A DNA stretch of 64,000 nucleotides from Aliikangiella sp965214955 (lineage in GTDB: Bacteria; Pseudomonadota; Gammaproteobacteria; Enterobacterales; Kangiellaceae): positions 248,001 through 312,000 of the forward strand of contig CBDCCU010000009.1 of NCBI GenBank assembly GCA_965214955.1. Reading direction: 5' to 3'. The number at the start of each line of letters is the position of its first letter. Position 1 is the first letter of the stretch. Positions 51,766 through 60,976 of this stretch are shown in pieces. The notes beneath the pieces are model-generated. The model had not been told where the DNA came from, ran no database searches, and saw only the letters and a program-made list of their open reading frames with translations. The translations under genes were made by a program, and so were the position numbers.

Positions 51766-52659
51766 CTATTCGTTTAACGCTTTTTTACAGACAGCGATTA
51801 AAGCTTCAATGCTCGACATACGAGTGTAATTAGGTCTTATAAGGCAAGCAATTTTGCGGTGCGGGCTAGGTTCATTTAAATGTACGGCTGAGAGTGTTGG
51901 GTTTTGCTCAATTAGTTGTTGGAGTGCCATTTGCGGAATAAGGGTTGTGCCTAAGTTGCCCATTACCATTTGTACCAAAGTGTTTAAACTGGTTGCACCA
52001 AAACCATGATTAGCAGTTTGTTCAGACAACTGACAAACATCAAAAATATGATCTTTTAAGCAGTGTCCTTCTGCCAATAACATTAAGTTGCTATTGAGAA
52101 TTTCATTGCTCGTTATTTCTGTTTGCTGAGTGAGCTGGTCAGTTTTTTGCGCCACCCAATAAAAATCCTCTTGCCAAAACTCTAAATTTAATAAGCCTTC
52201 GTGGGGAAAAGGTAGCGCCAAAATAGCCGTGTCTATTTCGCCTTTTTGCACCATATCAACCAATACGGCTGATTGTTGCTCAACAATATTGAGCTGTGCC
52301 TTGGGATATTGTTGGTGCAAAACAGGAAAAACCTTAGGTAATAAAAATGGTGCAATAGTGGGAATAACACCAACGGTTAATGGATAGCTTAATGGTGCTT
52401 TTTGTCCATCGGCTAATTTTTGTAAATCATTGGTTTTTAAAATAATTTCTCTGGCAAAAAGTAGCACCTCTTTTCCCATTGGGGTGATCAGCACTTTTTT
52501 GTTATCTCGCTCAAAAACAGTAATACCTAGTTGTTTTTCTAACTCGGTTATTCCAGTGCTTAAGGTTGATTGACTGACATTGCATTGGTTTGCAGCTTTT
52601 TTAAAGTGCAGATTTTTCTCTACTGCCAGTGCATACCACAGTTGTTTTAGGGAAAGCAT
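51766..52659 (-). CDS. oxyR: Peroxide-sensing LysR-type regulator OxyR
   Basis: 297-residue transcription regulator: LysR helix-turn-helix (NLHFKKAANQCNVSQSTLSTGITELEKQLG) and a sensor domain with the two redox cysteines Cys200 (AEGHCLKDH) and Cys209 (DVCQLS), equivalent to E. coli Cys199 and Cys208. It is divergent from ahpC, a classical OxyR target, with a 196-base gap between them. Confidence 0.93.
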   Translation of the reverse strand: MLSLKQLWYALAVEKNLHFKKAANQCNVSQSTLSTGITELEKQLGITVFERDNKKVLITPMGKEVLLFAREIILKTNDLQKLADGQKAPLSYPLTVGVIPTIAPFLLPKVFPVLHQQYPKAQLNIVEQQSAVLVDMVQKGEIDTAILALPFPHEGLLNLEFWQEDFYWVAQKTDQLTQQTEITSNEILNSNLMLLAEGHCLKDHIFDVCQLSEQTANHGFGATSLNTLVQMVMGNLGTTLIPQMALQQLIEQNPTLSAVHLNEPSPHRKIACLIRPNYTRMSSIEALIAVCKKALNE

Positions 52660-52698
52660 AAAAGCTCCTTTGGGTTTGGCGGTGTTGTCTTTTAATTT

Positions 52699-52719
52699 AT
52701 GTTCAAAATATTAGAACAT
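52699..52719. promoter_or_regulatory. Dyad upstream of oxyR
   Basis: ATGTTC and GAACAT separated by nine AT bases, centred about 50 bases upstream of the oxyR start. A candidate binding site for OxyR itself or another regulator; it does not match the E. coli OxyR consensus well. Confidence 0.35.
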
Positions 52720-52855
52720 CAATATCAATTTAATCAAATTTACTAAATTATTAATTTCTCTAAAATGGCTATCAAGTTCAGCAACAAGTTGATTTGAGCA
52801 ACGAGTCGGCGAATTTATTTTTAACTTAATTACTCTACTTTTAGGAGATACAACA

Positions 52856-53419
52856 ATGGCACTTATTAACACTAAAATTAAACCTTTTAATGCAAACGCT
52901 TATAAAAATGGCGACTTCATCGAAGTATCAGATAAAGATTTAGAAGGTAAATGGTCGGTATTTTTCTTTTACCCAGCAGATTTCACTTTTGTTTGCCCAA
53001 CTGAGCTTGGTGATATTGCTGATAACTACGAAGAGTTTCAAAAGCGTGGTGTAGAAATTTACTCGGTATCAACCGACACGCATTTTACCCATAAAGCATG
53101 GCACGATTCGTCGGACACCATTGGCAAAATTCAATACACCATGATTGGCGACCCAACGGGTGAAATTACTCGCAACTTTGAAGTAATGCGCGAAGGTCAA
53201 GGTTTAGCCGACAGAGGTACTTTTGTGGTTGATCCTAACGGGATTATTCAAGCAATGGAAATTACTGCCGAAGGCATTGGGCGTGACGCAGAAGATTTAT
53301 TACGCAAAGTAAAAGCGGCGCAATATGTGGCTAATAACCCTGGTGAAGTTTGCCCAGCAGCATGGAAAGAAGGTGAAGAAACCTTAGCGCCATCATTAGA
53401 TTTAGTTGGAAAAATTTAA
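52856..53419 (+). CDS. ahpC: Alkyl hydroperoxide reductase subunit C
   Basis: Two-cysteine peroxiredoxin that reduces hydrogen peroxide and organic peroxides in the cytoplasm. 187 residues; peroxidatic Cys47 in FFYPADFTFVCPTEL and resolving Cys166 in GEVCPAAWKEG, at the same positions as in enterobacteria. Strong AGGAG site before the ATG. Probably controlled by the divergent OxyR; ahpF follows after a 160-base gap with hairpins. Confidence 0.97.
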   Translation: MALINTKIKPFNANAYKNGDFIEVSDKDLEGKWSVFFFYPADFTFVCPTELGDIADNYEEFQKRGVEIYSVSTDTHFTHKAWHDSSDTIGKIQYTMIGDPTGEITRNFEVMREGQGLADRGTFVVDPNGIIQAMEITAEGIGRDAEDLLRKVKAAQYVANNPGEVCPAAWKEGEETLAPSLDLVGKI

Positions 53420-53477
53420 ACGAAAATCTTTTTAATTTAAGGCTCCTAGCTAATCTAATATTGACAAAATTATTGCC

Positions 53478-53499
53478 AAGACCGATGAAAGTCGGTCTT
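53478..53499 (+). terminator. Attenuator-like hairpin between ahpC and ahpF
   Basis: Arms AAGACCGA (53478-53485) and TCGGTCTT (53492-53499) with a six-base loop, followed by a weak T-rich stretch. A second small hairpin (TTAAGC/GCTTAA near 53504-53519) follows. Partial termination here would give more ahpC than ahpF mRNA, as the enzyme stoichiometry needs. Confidence 0.55.
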
Positions 53500-53579
53500 A
53501 TCTTTAAGCCTGTGCTTAAGCGAGAGCCTACGAGTTCTAAGCAGAACAAATTTAAGCCGAATAAAAGCGAGATGAAAAA

Positions 53580-55199
53580 ATGTTAACTCAAGAAATACTA
53601 AACAGCATAAAAAGCTACACTGCCAACATGCAAAAGACCGTTACTTTCGTCTTGCAAGTTGGCGAATATCAAAAACGCAATGAACTAAAAACCTTTTTAA
53701 CCGAAATTGCATCAACAAGTGACAAGCTTATTCTCGAAGAAAGAGAAACAGAGTCTAACTTAAAACTACGCAGTCCAATTACATTTGGATTAGAAGCCGA
53801 TGGCATTGACAGCGGTATTCGTTTTTCGGGAATACCATCGGGGCACGAATTTAGCTCGTTAATTTTAGCTATTTTACAAATTTCAGGAACACCCTTAAAG
53901 CTAGATGAAAGCTTGCAAAAGCTGGTGCAAAACGTCAAAGGAAAAATGCACTTTGAAGTATTTGTGAGCTTAAGCTGCCATAACTGTCCCGATGTTGTGC
54001 AAGCGCTAAATCAGTTTGCTGTGCTTAACCCAAATATCACAAGCGAAATGATCGATGGCGGTTTATTCCAAGATGTAATTAACCAAAGAGATATTCAGGG
54101 TGTACCTAGCGTGTACTTAAACGGTGAGTTATTTGCTAATGGTAAAGTGACTGCCGCTGAGTTAATTGATAAATTGATTGAGCAAGATCCAACCATTACT
54201 CAGCTAGAAACCCAACAGCAACTGCCGTTGCAAGATGTTACGGTCATTGGTGGCGGTCCTGCTGGTGTAAGTGCGGCTATTTATAGCGCCAGAAAAGGGC
54301 TAAAAGTGACCTTAATTGCCGACCGCATTGGCGGGCAAGTTAAAGATACCATGGGTATTGAAAACCTAATTTCTGTGCCTAAAACCACAGGATCTGAATT
54401 ATCAGGCGCATTACAGTCTCACTTAAATGAATATGATGTGACGGTTAAAGAGCACGTTAGAGTGAGTGAGGTTATTGAGGGAAAAATTAAAACCCTTAAG
54501 CTTTCAACCGGTGAAATTATTGATAGCAAAACATTAGTAATTGCCACGGGTGCAAAGTGGAGAGAACTGGGAATTCCGGGCGAAAAAGAAAATATTGGTA
54601 ATGGTGTGGCATATTGTCCACATTGTGATGGACCATTTTTTAAAGGCAAAGATGTTGCGGTGATTGGTGGCGGAAACTCAGGCATTGAAGCGGCGCTTGA
54701 TTTGGCGGGTATTGTAAAATCGGTTACCGTGTTTGAGTTTATGCCCGAACTAAAAGCCGACAAGGTTTTAGTAAAGCAAGCCGAGGCTAGAGATAACATT
54801 ACCATTTTAAAAAATGTGGCCACAGAATCTATTGAAGCAACCAATGGCAAAGTGTCTTCGATTAATTATTTAGAAAGAGACACACAAAAAAGCCAGTCGC
54901 TTGATTTGCAAGGGGTATTTGTGCAAATTGGCTTGGTACCTAATAGTCACTTTTTAGAAGATGTGGTAGAAAAAACCGCCTTTGGCGAAATTATCGTCGA
55001 TGAAAAATGTCAAACTTCTACCCAAGGTATTTATGCCGCTGGTGATGTAACCACTGTGCCCTATAAACAAATAGTGGTGTCAATGGGTGAAGGCGCTAAA
55101 GCATCGTTAGCAGCGTTTGAATATTTGCTGGTTGAGAGTGAAAACCTAGAGCAACATTATCAACAACAGCAAAAAGCATTAACGCAAAAAGTGGCGTAA
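53580..55199 (+). CDS. ahpF: Alkyl hydroperoxide reductase subunit F
   Basis: FAD-containing NADH-dependent reductase of AhpC. 539 residues: N-terminal double thioredoxin-like domain with SLSCHNCPD (Cys-x-x-Cys), FAD-binding GGGPAGVSAAIYSARKG, redox-active CPHC in VAYCPHCDGPFFKGKD, NAD-binding GGGNSGIEAALDLAG, and a C-terminal GIYAAGDVTTVPYKQIVVSMGEG. Slightly longer than E. coli AhpF (521) by a Gln-rich tail. Confidence 0.97.
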   Translation: MLTQEILNSIKSYTANMQKTVTFVLQVGEYQKRNELKTFLTEIASTSDKLILEERETESNLKLRSPITFGLEADGIDSGIRFSGIPSGHEFSSLILAILQISGTPLKLDESLQKLVQNVKGKMHFEVFVSLSCHNCPDVVQALNQFAVLNPNITSEMIDGGLFQDVINQRDIQGVPSVYLNGELFANGKVTAAELIDKLIEQDPTITQLETQQQLPLQDVTVIGGGPAGVSAAIYSARKGLKVTLIADRIGGQVKDTMGIENLISVPKTTGSELSGALQSHLNEYDVTVKEHVRVSEVIEGKIKTLKLSTGEIIDSKTLVIATGAKWRELGIPGEKENIGNGVAYCPHCDGPFFKGKDVAVIGGGNSGIEAALDLAGIVKSVTVFEFMPELKADKVLVKQAEARDNITILKNVATESIEATNGKVSSINYLERDTQKSQSLDLQGVFVQIGLVPNSHFLEDVVEKTAFGEIIVDEKCQTSTQGIYAAGDVTTVPYKQIVVSMGEGAKASLAAFEYLLVESENLEQHYQQQQKALTQKVA

Positions 55200-55216
55200 A
55201 AGCTCAAGGTTAAATC

Positions 55217-55245
55217 AACACCAAGATCTTCAAGATCTTGGTGTT
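55217..55245. terminator. Bidirectional terminator between ahpF and the FMN reductase gene
   Basis: Nearly perfect palindrome: AACACCAAGATCTT (55217-55230) and its complement (55232-55245). It lies between two convergent genes, though the following T-run is weak. Confidence 0.65.
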
Positions 55246-55278
55246 ATTGGTTTTGAGGAAAGATTATGGTTAACAATG

Positions 55279-55836
55279 TTATTTAACCATTTCTACAACT
55301 TGTGTTGCCAAGTTTTTTACATTCGCTTCAATATCGGCATCGGTAATATTGCCATCATTATCAAAAACACTATAAGCGTTAGGAACCGCAATGGTTTTAG
55401 GATTAATAGTTACGCCTAAATTAAATAAAACATCTTTGGTATGCACCAAACCTCTAATTCCGCCTAAGCCGCCTGGTGATGTTGCCATTATTCCTGCTAC
55501 TTTACCCTGAAATGCCGAACCAATGTTTGGGTCTTTTGAGGGACGTGATAACCAATCGAGGGCATTTTTTAATACACCAGTGATCGAGCCATTATATTCT
55601 GGGCTGGCAAGTAAAATTGCATGGCTATCGGCAAATAAGCGTTTTAAGTCATTTACACCACTTGGTACACCTTCGGCTTCGAGATCTTCTGAAAAAAGCG
55701 GAATATTAAAGTCAGCCAAATCAACATAAGTAACTTCTGCGCCAGCGTCTTCAGCGCCTTTAGCTGCGATTTTTACGAGCTTTTTGTTGAGTGAGTTGGC
55801 TTTTAAGCTTCCGGCTAGGGCAATAATTTTAGTCAT
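55279..55836 (-). CDS. NAD(P)H-dependent FMN reductase / quinone reductase-like
   Basis: 185-residue flavodoxin-fold protein: KIIALAGSLKANSLNKKLVK (phosphate-binding loop) and LLASPEYNGSITGVLKNALDWLSRP, the FMN signature of the ChrR/azoreductase/SsuE-like family, followed by TSPGGLGGIRG. It probably reduces quinones or chromate-like substrates with NAD(P)H. Divergent from the LysR regulator at 55967, which may control it. Confidence 0.85.
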   Translation of the reverse strand: MTKIIALAGSLKANSLNKKLVKIAAKGAEDAGAEVTYVDLADFNIPLFSEDLEAEGVPSGVNDLKRLFADSHAILLASPEYNGSITGVLKNALDWLSRPSKDPNIGSAFQGKVAGIMATSPGGLGGIRGLVHTKDVLFNLGVTINPKTIAVPNAYSVFDNDGNITDADIEANVKNLATQVVEMVK

Positions 55837-55918
55837 GGGTTTCTCCAGTTAGATTTTTAAGCTGGAGTGATTATTTCATACATAAATTTAAAGAAAAATA
55901 TAGAAAATGCAAAGTTAA

Positions 55919-55934
55919 TGTGCATTAATGCACA
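55919..55934. promoter_or_regulatory. Perfect 16-bp palindrome, LysR operator candidate
   Basis: TGTGCATTAATGCACA lies in the 130-base gap between the FMN reductase gene and the divergent LysR gene, 33 bases upstream of the latter. The symmetric T...A-type dyad fits a LysR-type site. Confidence 0.5.
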
Positions 55935-55966
55935 GATAAGAGCATATTGATTTAAGGAGAGCATTA

Positions 55967-56851
55967 ATGAGATCGGATTGGAGTGATATTTATGTGGCAT
56001 ACCAAGTGGCGCAACTTGGTACTCTATCGGCAGCGGCAGAGTCGCTCGATGTGCATCATTCAACGGTTTTGCGTAGGATCAATACGTTAGAAAAGCACTT
56101 AGCTACCAAGTTGTTTCATCGCCATGCACGTGGTTATGTGCCAACCGAGGCGGGTGAAATGCTGGTGCAATTTGCCGAAAATACGCAAAGCGATCTCGAT
56201 AGATTAATGGGGAAAATTCAAGGGGTTGATAATGCGCTATCGGGCACATTAATTATTACTACTGTGTCAACCTTAGCGCCACTGCTATTACCAATAGTTG
56301 CCAATTTTCAGTCACAATACCCTAACATTAAAGTGGAATATGCGGCCGAAAGTCGTATTTTTAAGTTGGCTCATGGTGAAGCGCATATTGGCATTCGCCC
56401 TGGCACTAAGCCTAGTGATCCCGATTATGTGGTGCAAAAGCTAGCAAATGTTAAAACATCTTTATATGCCAACAAGCAATATGTTGATACTTTTGGCTTA
56501 ATCAGTGATATTAATGATGTTGAGCAAATTAGTCAGCATCAATTTATCTCTACAATAAAGCCCTATAATGTGATTAGCTTTATGCGCTGGATTAACCAAA
56601 ATGTTAAACCTGCACAAATTCGTTTTAAAGTGAATGATATTAGCGGGTTTATTCCTGCGGTTAAAGCGGGTTTAGGCATTGCGCCAATTGGTTGTTTGCT
56701 GGCTAAAAATGATCCCGAGCTTATTGAAATGGCGACACCACCTTCCAGCTGGGAGCAAAACTTATGGCTAGTTACTCACGGAGATATGCACAGGGTGTCT
56801 AAAGTGCAAGCGTTTACTCAATTTATTAAACAAGCCTTTTTAAATTTATAA
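55967..56851 (+). CDS. LysR-family transcriptional regulator
   Basis: 294 residues: N-terminal helix-turn-helix (QLGTLSAAAESLDVHHSTVLRRINTLEKHLATKLFHR) and periplasmic-binding-like effector domain. TVLRRINTLE rather than the common SALSRQIRxLE is seen in a subgroup of LysR proteins. Candidate controller of the divergent FMN reductase and of the EamA transporter gene 19 bases downstream. The ligand is unknown. Confidence 0.88.
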   Translation: MRSDWSDIYVAYQVAQLGTLSAAAESLDVHHSTVLRRINTLEKHLATKLFHRHARGYVPTEAGEMLVQFAENTQSDLDRLMGKIQGVDNALSGTLIITTVSTLAPLLLPIVANFQSQYPNIKVEYAAESRIFKLAHGEAHIGIRPGTKPSDPDYVVQKLANVKTSLYANKQYVDTFGLISDINDVEQISQHQFISTIKPYNVISFMRWINQNVKPAQIRFKVNDISGFIPAVKAGLGIAPIGCLLAKNDPELIEMATPPSSWEQNLWLVTHGDMHRVSKVQAFTQFIKQAFLNL

Positions 56852-56870
56852 ATCTTTTTGCGGAGCAGTT

Positions 56871-57779
56871 TTGATTAAGTCGCCAGTTTCTTTTGCTTAT
56901 ATTTTAGTGGTGCTTATTTGGTCAACCACACCAATCACTATTGCGTGGAGCAGTGAATCGGTTCATCCAACATTGGCTGCTTTAGTACGTATGGTTATTG
57001 CCGTTATTTTGGGTGGTAGTGTTATTTTATGGAAAAAAATTCCTCTGCCTTGGCATAAAGAAGCACTCAAGCTTTATAGCTATTCTGCTATGGGGATCTT
57101 TTTTGGAATGCTATTTGTTTACGAGGCGGCAACCATCATTGCTTCTGGGGTTATTTCTTTATTTTTTGGCATGGCACCCATGTTATCAGGTTTTTTGGCC
57201 AATAAAATTTTAGGTGAAAAACCTTTTAGCGCTATCCAAAAATTAGCGTTAGTGATTTCATTAGCAGGTTTAGCCATTGTTTTATCAGATAGTCTATCAA
57301 TTAGTGGAAGCAACTGGGTGGGTTATGCTTATGTTTTTATTGCAGTGTTTTTCTTCTGTTTTAGCGCGGTAATGGTTAAAAGTGTAAAAATTATCATTAA
57401 CCCTATTGCTACTACGCAAGGGGCATTGCTATTAACTTTGATTCCATTTTTAGTTGTGTGGCTTTTGCTTGATGGCAGCTTGCCGTATCAAACATGGCAG
57501 CCAAGAGCGCTTTATTCTATTTTATATTTAGGTGTTTTTGGCTCGTTTATTGGTTTTATTGCGTATTATTATATTTTGCAAAAACTAATGGCGCGCACCG
57601 TGGCTTTAATCACTTTAATGACACCTGTGTTTGCACTGTTTATTGGCGCATGGTTTAACCAAGAAAAAATTAGTATTGAGCTAGCAGCTGGCGCTAGCGC
57701 AATTATTTTGGGGCTAATGATTTATCAGTTTGGTGATAGAGTTTTGAGTAGAAAAAAAAGGCTATCTAAGGTAGATTAG
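56871..57779 (+). CDS. EamA/DMT-family transporter
   Basis: 302-residue inner-membrane protein with about ten hydrophobic segments in two EamA repeats (first SFAYILVVLIWSTTPITIAWSSE, second from about residue 148, SNWVGYAYVFIAVFFFCFSA). Probable exporter of metabolites; specificity unknown. Start is TTG 56871, with CGGAG at proper distance; no ATG fits. Forms an operon with the upstream LysR gene. Confidence 0.88.
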   Translation: MIKSPVSFAYILVVLIWSTTPITIAWSSESVHPTLAALVRMVIAVILGGSVILWKKIPLPWHKEALKLYSYSAMGIFFGMLFVYEAATIIASGVISLFFGMAPMLSGFLANKILGEKPFSAIQKLALVISLAGLAIVLSDSLSISGSNWVGYAYVFIAVFFFCFSAVMVKSVKIIINPIATTQGALLLTLIPFLVVWLLLDGSLPYQTWQPRALYSILYLGVFGSFIGFIAYYYILQKLMARTVALITLMTPVFALFIGAWFNQEKISIELAAGASAIILGLMIYQFGDRVLSRKKRLSKVD

Positions 57780-57812
57780 AATTTAGTTATCATCATTAAA
57801 AAAATAAGCCTT

Positions 57813-60179
57813 ATGCATGCCAATCAAGATCTTGAATTTAAGTTTTTTCCTTTGGCAATAATGGTGTTAATGCTTATTGCGTTATCTATTTTTATTAGGG
57901 CTAGTTTTTATCCGCCAGCGCCACTTGGTATTGATGCTGAGCAATCAGAATTTTCTGCATCACGTGCTTTTCAAACATTACAACATTTACTACAAGAAAG
58001 GCAGCCCCACCCAGCCGATAGCTATGCTAATGAAATTGTTGGTAAACGAATTATTGAACAATTAACAAAACTCGGCATCACACCAGAAATACAAGATACT
58101 CAAGTTTGCGATCACTACAAAAATAGCAATCGTATTCGTTGTGTTAGGGTAAAAAATATTATTGCCGAAATTAAAGGAAGTGAACCAAGTAATGCCATTT
58201 TATTATCGGCTCATTACGACTCAGTGCCAGCAGCAATGGGTGCTAGTGATGCAGGATCGGCTGTTGCGGCACTAATTGAAACTGCACGATTAATCAAACA
58301 CGATATTCAAACCTCTAATAAGCAGCCACGCAATTCAGTGGTGTTTCTTTTCAACGAAGGTGAAGAATTCGGATTGTTTGGCGCAAAAGCTTTTATGCGA
58401 GAGCATGCGCTGGCTAAAAAAGTTCGTATTGCGCTTAACTTAGAAGCCCGAGGAACATCAGGTAAAAGTGTGATGTTTGAAACGGGGGAAAACTCTGGTT
58501 GGCTTGCCAAGCTTTATACGCAAAAAGCAAAATCACCTTTAACTAGCTCGCTATTTTACGAAGTCTATAAGTTTTTACCTAACGATACTGATCTCACTAT
58601 TTTTAAAGAATATAACGTACAAGGGCTTAACTTTGCCTATGCCGAGCAATTGCCGCACTACCACACTCCATTAGATAACTTAGTTAATACCAGTTTAGCC
58701 AGTATTCAACATCATGGGGATAATGTTTGGGGGGTGTTAAAGGTTATTAAAGATCTTGATTTGCAGGAGCAAGCTGCGGAAAATTTGGTTTTTACCGATA
58801 TTTTAGGCTTGTTTAGCATTAGCTGGAAAGAAAGCTTTAACCAGTGGTTGTGCGTCATTTTATGGCTAGGTTTTGCTGTTGTTTTTTTAATGGCTTTAAA
58901 CAAAAAAGGTTTTAGCTTACTGGGGGTTTTTAAAGGGATTATCACTCCTGTTATTTTGCTGATCACCTCAGTAGCAACCGCTTGGTGTGTTCAGCAATTG
59001 GTGATGTTTTTAGCTGGGAATAATCAGCCTTGGTTTAACAATGCTTTTATTATGCGAATTGCCATTTGGGCAAGCGTTTTGGCGATTAGTTTATTAACGC
59101 TTAGGCTGATAGCTAAAAAAGAAATGGCTTTTAACTTACTATTAGGCTGGTTATTAACCATGATTATACTGGCTAGTTTAGCGAGTTATTATTTGCCGGG
59201 TATTAGCTTTTTGTTTGTTATTCCTAGCTTTGTGGGATTAGCCCTTTTAGCCTTAAGTATTATTTTTTGTGGTCGCACATTACCAAAAAGGCTATTACTG
59301 TTTAGCAGTATTGTTAGCCTAACAAGTGGTTTGGCTTTTCTGCCCATTGTATTTTTGCTAGAGGCAATGATTGGTTTTCCATTGTCTATTGCTTTAGCGG
59401 TAATGCTTGCTTTTGCATGGGCGGGTTTATTGCCTTTGCTAGTAGGACGAGCGAGTAATCAACTACGAATATTTAGTCAATCAAAAGCGTATTTTTCTTA
59501 CGGGGTGAGCGGTATTGCAGGAACAAGTATTATTGCTATTTTATTCGTTAGCTATTTACCCAGCTACTCGGCATTTAACCCTCAGCCAATTAATTTTGTT
59601 TATGTGAATACGCAAGAAAAAAATCAATTACTGGCTTTAACTTCAAATTTGCCCAAGCCGATTAAAAATGGCTTAACAAATTTATCTAATGCCAGTTTGC
59701 AATACGACAAACATTTGCCTTGGAGCCTACGCAAACAATACGCAGTTGATTTTACCAATGAGGTAAAGCCCAAGTTTATCACTAATCCTAAAGTAACAAT
59801 TAACTCTGGTGACAATGGCTTATCTTATGCCATTGATATTCACTCTACGGCTGAAAATTTAAGCGAGCTTATTATTTATATACCCAGTGCTTTAAAGCTG
59901 GATAATATTCAAATTAATGAGCAACCGTTTAAGGTTGAACAAATTAATCGAAATTATTATCAATATCGCTGTAGAGGACTCAGTTGCAAAAACCAAAAAC
60001 TGATTTTGCAATTTGCTGGCAGTATTGATAAGAGTTCGCCACCGATAATTATGGCGGAATATATTAAAGGGCTTCCCGATCAATTACAGTCTATAATTTT
60101 ATCAAGAGAAAATATTGCTACTGAAATTCAAGGTGGCGATCAAAGCATTTATATTACCGAATTATTTTTAGCTCAGTAA
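57813..60179 (+). CDS. Membrane-bound M28-family aminopeptidase
   Basis: 788 residues. N-terminal membrane helix (about 13-30), then an M28 zinc peptidase domain with the ligands in order: LLSAHYDSVP (His), GASDAGSAVAAL (Asp), FNEGEEFGLFGAKAF (Glu pair), NLEARGTSG (Glu), YHTPLDN (His). From about 340 to 590 eight or so membrane helices, then a C-terminal soluble domain of about 190 residues. The plan resembles eukaryotic ERMP1/Fxna-like proteases. It ends two bases before modA, so the mod genes may be transcribed with it. Confidence 0.85.
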   Translation: MHANQDLEFKFFPLAIMVLMLIALSIFIRASFYPPAPLGIDAEQSEFSASRAFQTLQHLLQERQPHPADSYANEIVGKRIIEQLTKLGITPEIQDTQVCDHYKNSNRIRCVRVKNIIAEIKGSEPSNAILLSAHYDSVPAAMGASDAGSAVAALIETARLIKHDIQTSNKQPRNSVVFLFNEGEEFGLFGAKAFMREHALAKKVRIALNLEARGTSGKSVMFETGENSGWLAKLYTQKAKSPLTSSLFYEVYKFLPNDTDLTIFKEYNVQGLNFAYAEQLPHYHTPLDNLVNTSLASIQHHGDNVWGVLKVIKDLDLQEQAAENLVFTDILGLFSISWKESFNQWLCVILWLGFAVVFLMALNKKGFSLLGVFKGIITPVILLITSVATAWCVQQLVMFLAGNNQPWFNNAFIMRIAIWASVLAISLLTLRLIAKKEMAFNLLLGWLLTMIILASLASYYLPGISFLFVIPSFVGLALLALSIIFCGRTLPKRLLLFSSIVSLTSGLAFLPIVFLLEAMIGFPLSIALAVMLAFAWAGLLPLLVGRASNQLRIFSQSKAYFSYGVSGIAGTSIIAILFVSYLPSYSAFNPQPINFVYVNTQEKNQLLALTSNLPKPIKNGLTNLSNASLQYDKHLPWSLRKQYAVDFTNEVKPKFITNPKVTINSGDNGLSYAIDIHSTAENLSELIIYIPSALKLDNIQINEQPFKVEQINRNYYQYRCRGLSCKNQKLILQFAGSIDKSSPPIIMAEYIKGLPDQLQSIILSRENIATEIQGGDQSIYITELFLAQ

Positions 60180-60181
60180 AT

Positions 60182-60976
60182 ATGTTTAAGCATTTAATTT
60201 TAATTATTGTTTTTTTTGTTGGTATTAGCTCTAGCTGTTTATACGCCGAAACGATTCGGGTGGCAGTGGCCTCAAATTTTTCCCAGCCTATTAAGCAAAT
60301 TGGCGAAGCTTTTACGCAAAAATATAAACACTCAGTTAAGTTTTCATTTGGTTCATCGGGTAAGCTTTATGCACAAATTAACCACGGTGCACCTTTTGAT
60401 ATTTTTCTTTCTGCCGATCAAATAAAACCTCAAAAGTTAATCGAAAACGGTTTGGCCGAACAAGACTCTTTATTCACTTACGCCATTGGTCAACTGGTTT
60501 TGTGGTCAGCTGATAAAAGTTTAATTGATAACAAAGGATTGGTTTTACCTGCCGAGCAAAAACTAAAAGTGGCTTTAGCTAATGAGCGACTCGCGCCTTA
60601 TGGAATAGCCGCTAAGTCGGTAGTTGAAAAACTAAAACTTGCCGACAAAAAACAGATTACTTGGGTAAAAGGAGAAAATATTTCGCAGGTTTATCAATTT
60701 GCGGTAAGTGGTAATGTTGATCTTGCTTTTGTTGCGGCCTCACAAGTTTATTTTAATGATCAGCTACAACAAGGTTCGGTTTGGCAAATTCCAGAATCAC
60801 TTTATTCACCAATTAAACAAGATTTAGTGCTAATAAGCCGCAGCAAAAATAAACAAGTGGCTAAACAGTTTTTAAAGTTTTTACATAGCAACAAAGCGAA
60901 AAATATTATGCGCTCTTTTGGTTATAAAGTAGCGAGCACTGCTGAATATTCAACCAAGGCAAATAAAGATGACTGA
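60182..60976 (+). CDS. modA: Molybdate-binding periplasmic protein ModA
   Basis: Periplasmic receptor of the molybdate ABC importer. 264 residues: signal peptide (cut near LYAETIRVAVASNF), then KFSFGSSGKLYAQINHGAPFDIFLSADQ, the ModA oxyanion-site signature, and RLAPYGIAAKSVVEKL. Two bases after the M28 peptidase gene and overlapping modB by eight bases. Confidence 0.93.
   Translation: MFKHLILIIVFFVGISSSCLYAETIRVAVASNFSQPIKQIGEAFTQKYKHSVKFSFGSSGKLYAQINHGAPFDIFLSADQIKPQKLIENGLAEQDSLFTYAIGQLVLWSADKSLIDNKGLVLPAEQKLKVALANERLAPYGIAAKSVVEKLKLADKKQITWVKGENISQVYQFAVSGNVDLAFVAASQVYFNDQLQQGSVWQIPESLYSPIKQDLVLISRSKNKQVAKQFLKFLHSNKAKNIMRSFGYKVASTAEYSTKANKDD

Noticed and set aside
41200..51800. Integron cassette array
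   Set aside because: Many small genes on one strand suggested it, but I found no recurring attC-like imperfect palindromes with conserved core sites between genes and no integron integrase. The repeats that exist are copies of gene 3' ends.
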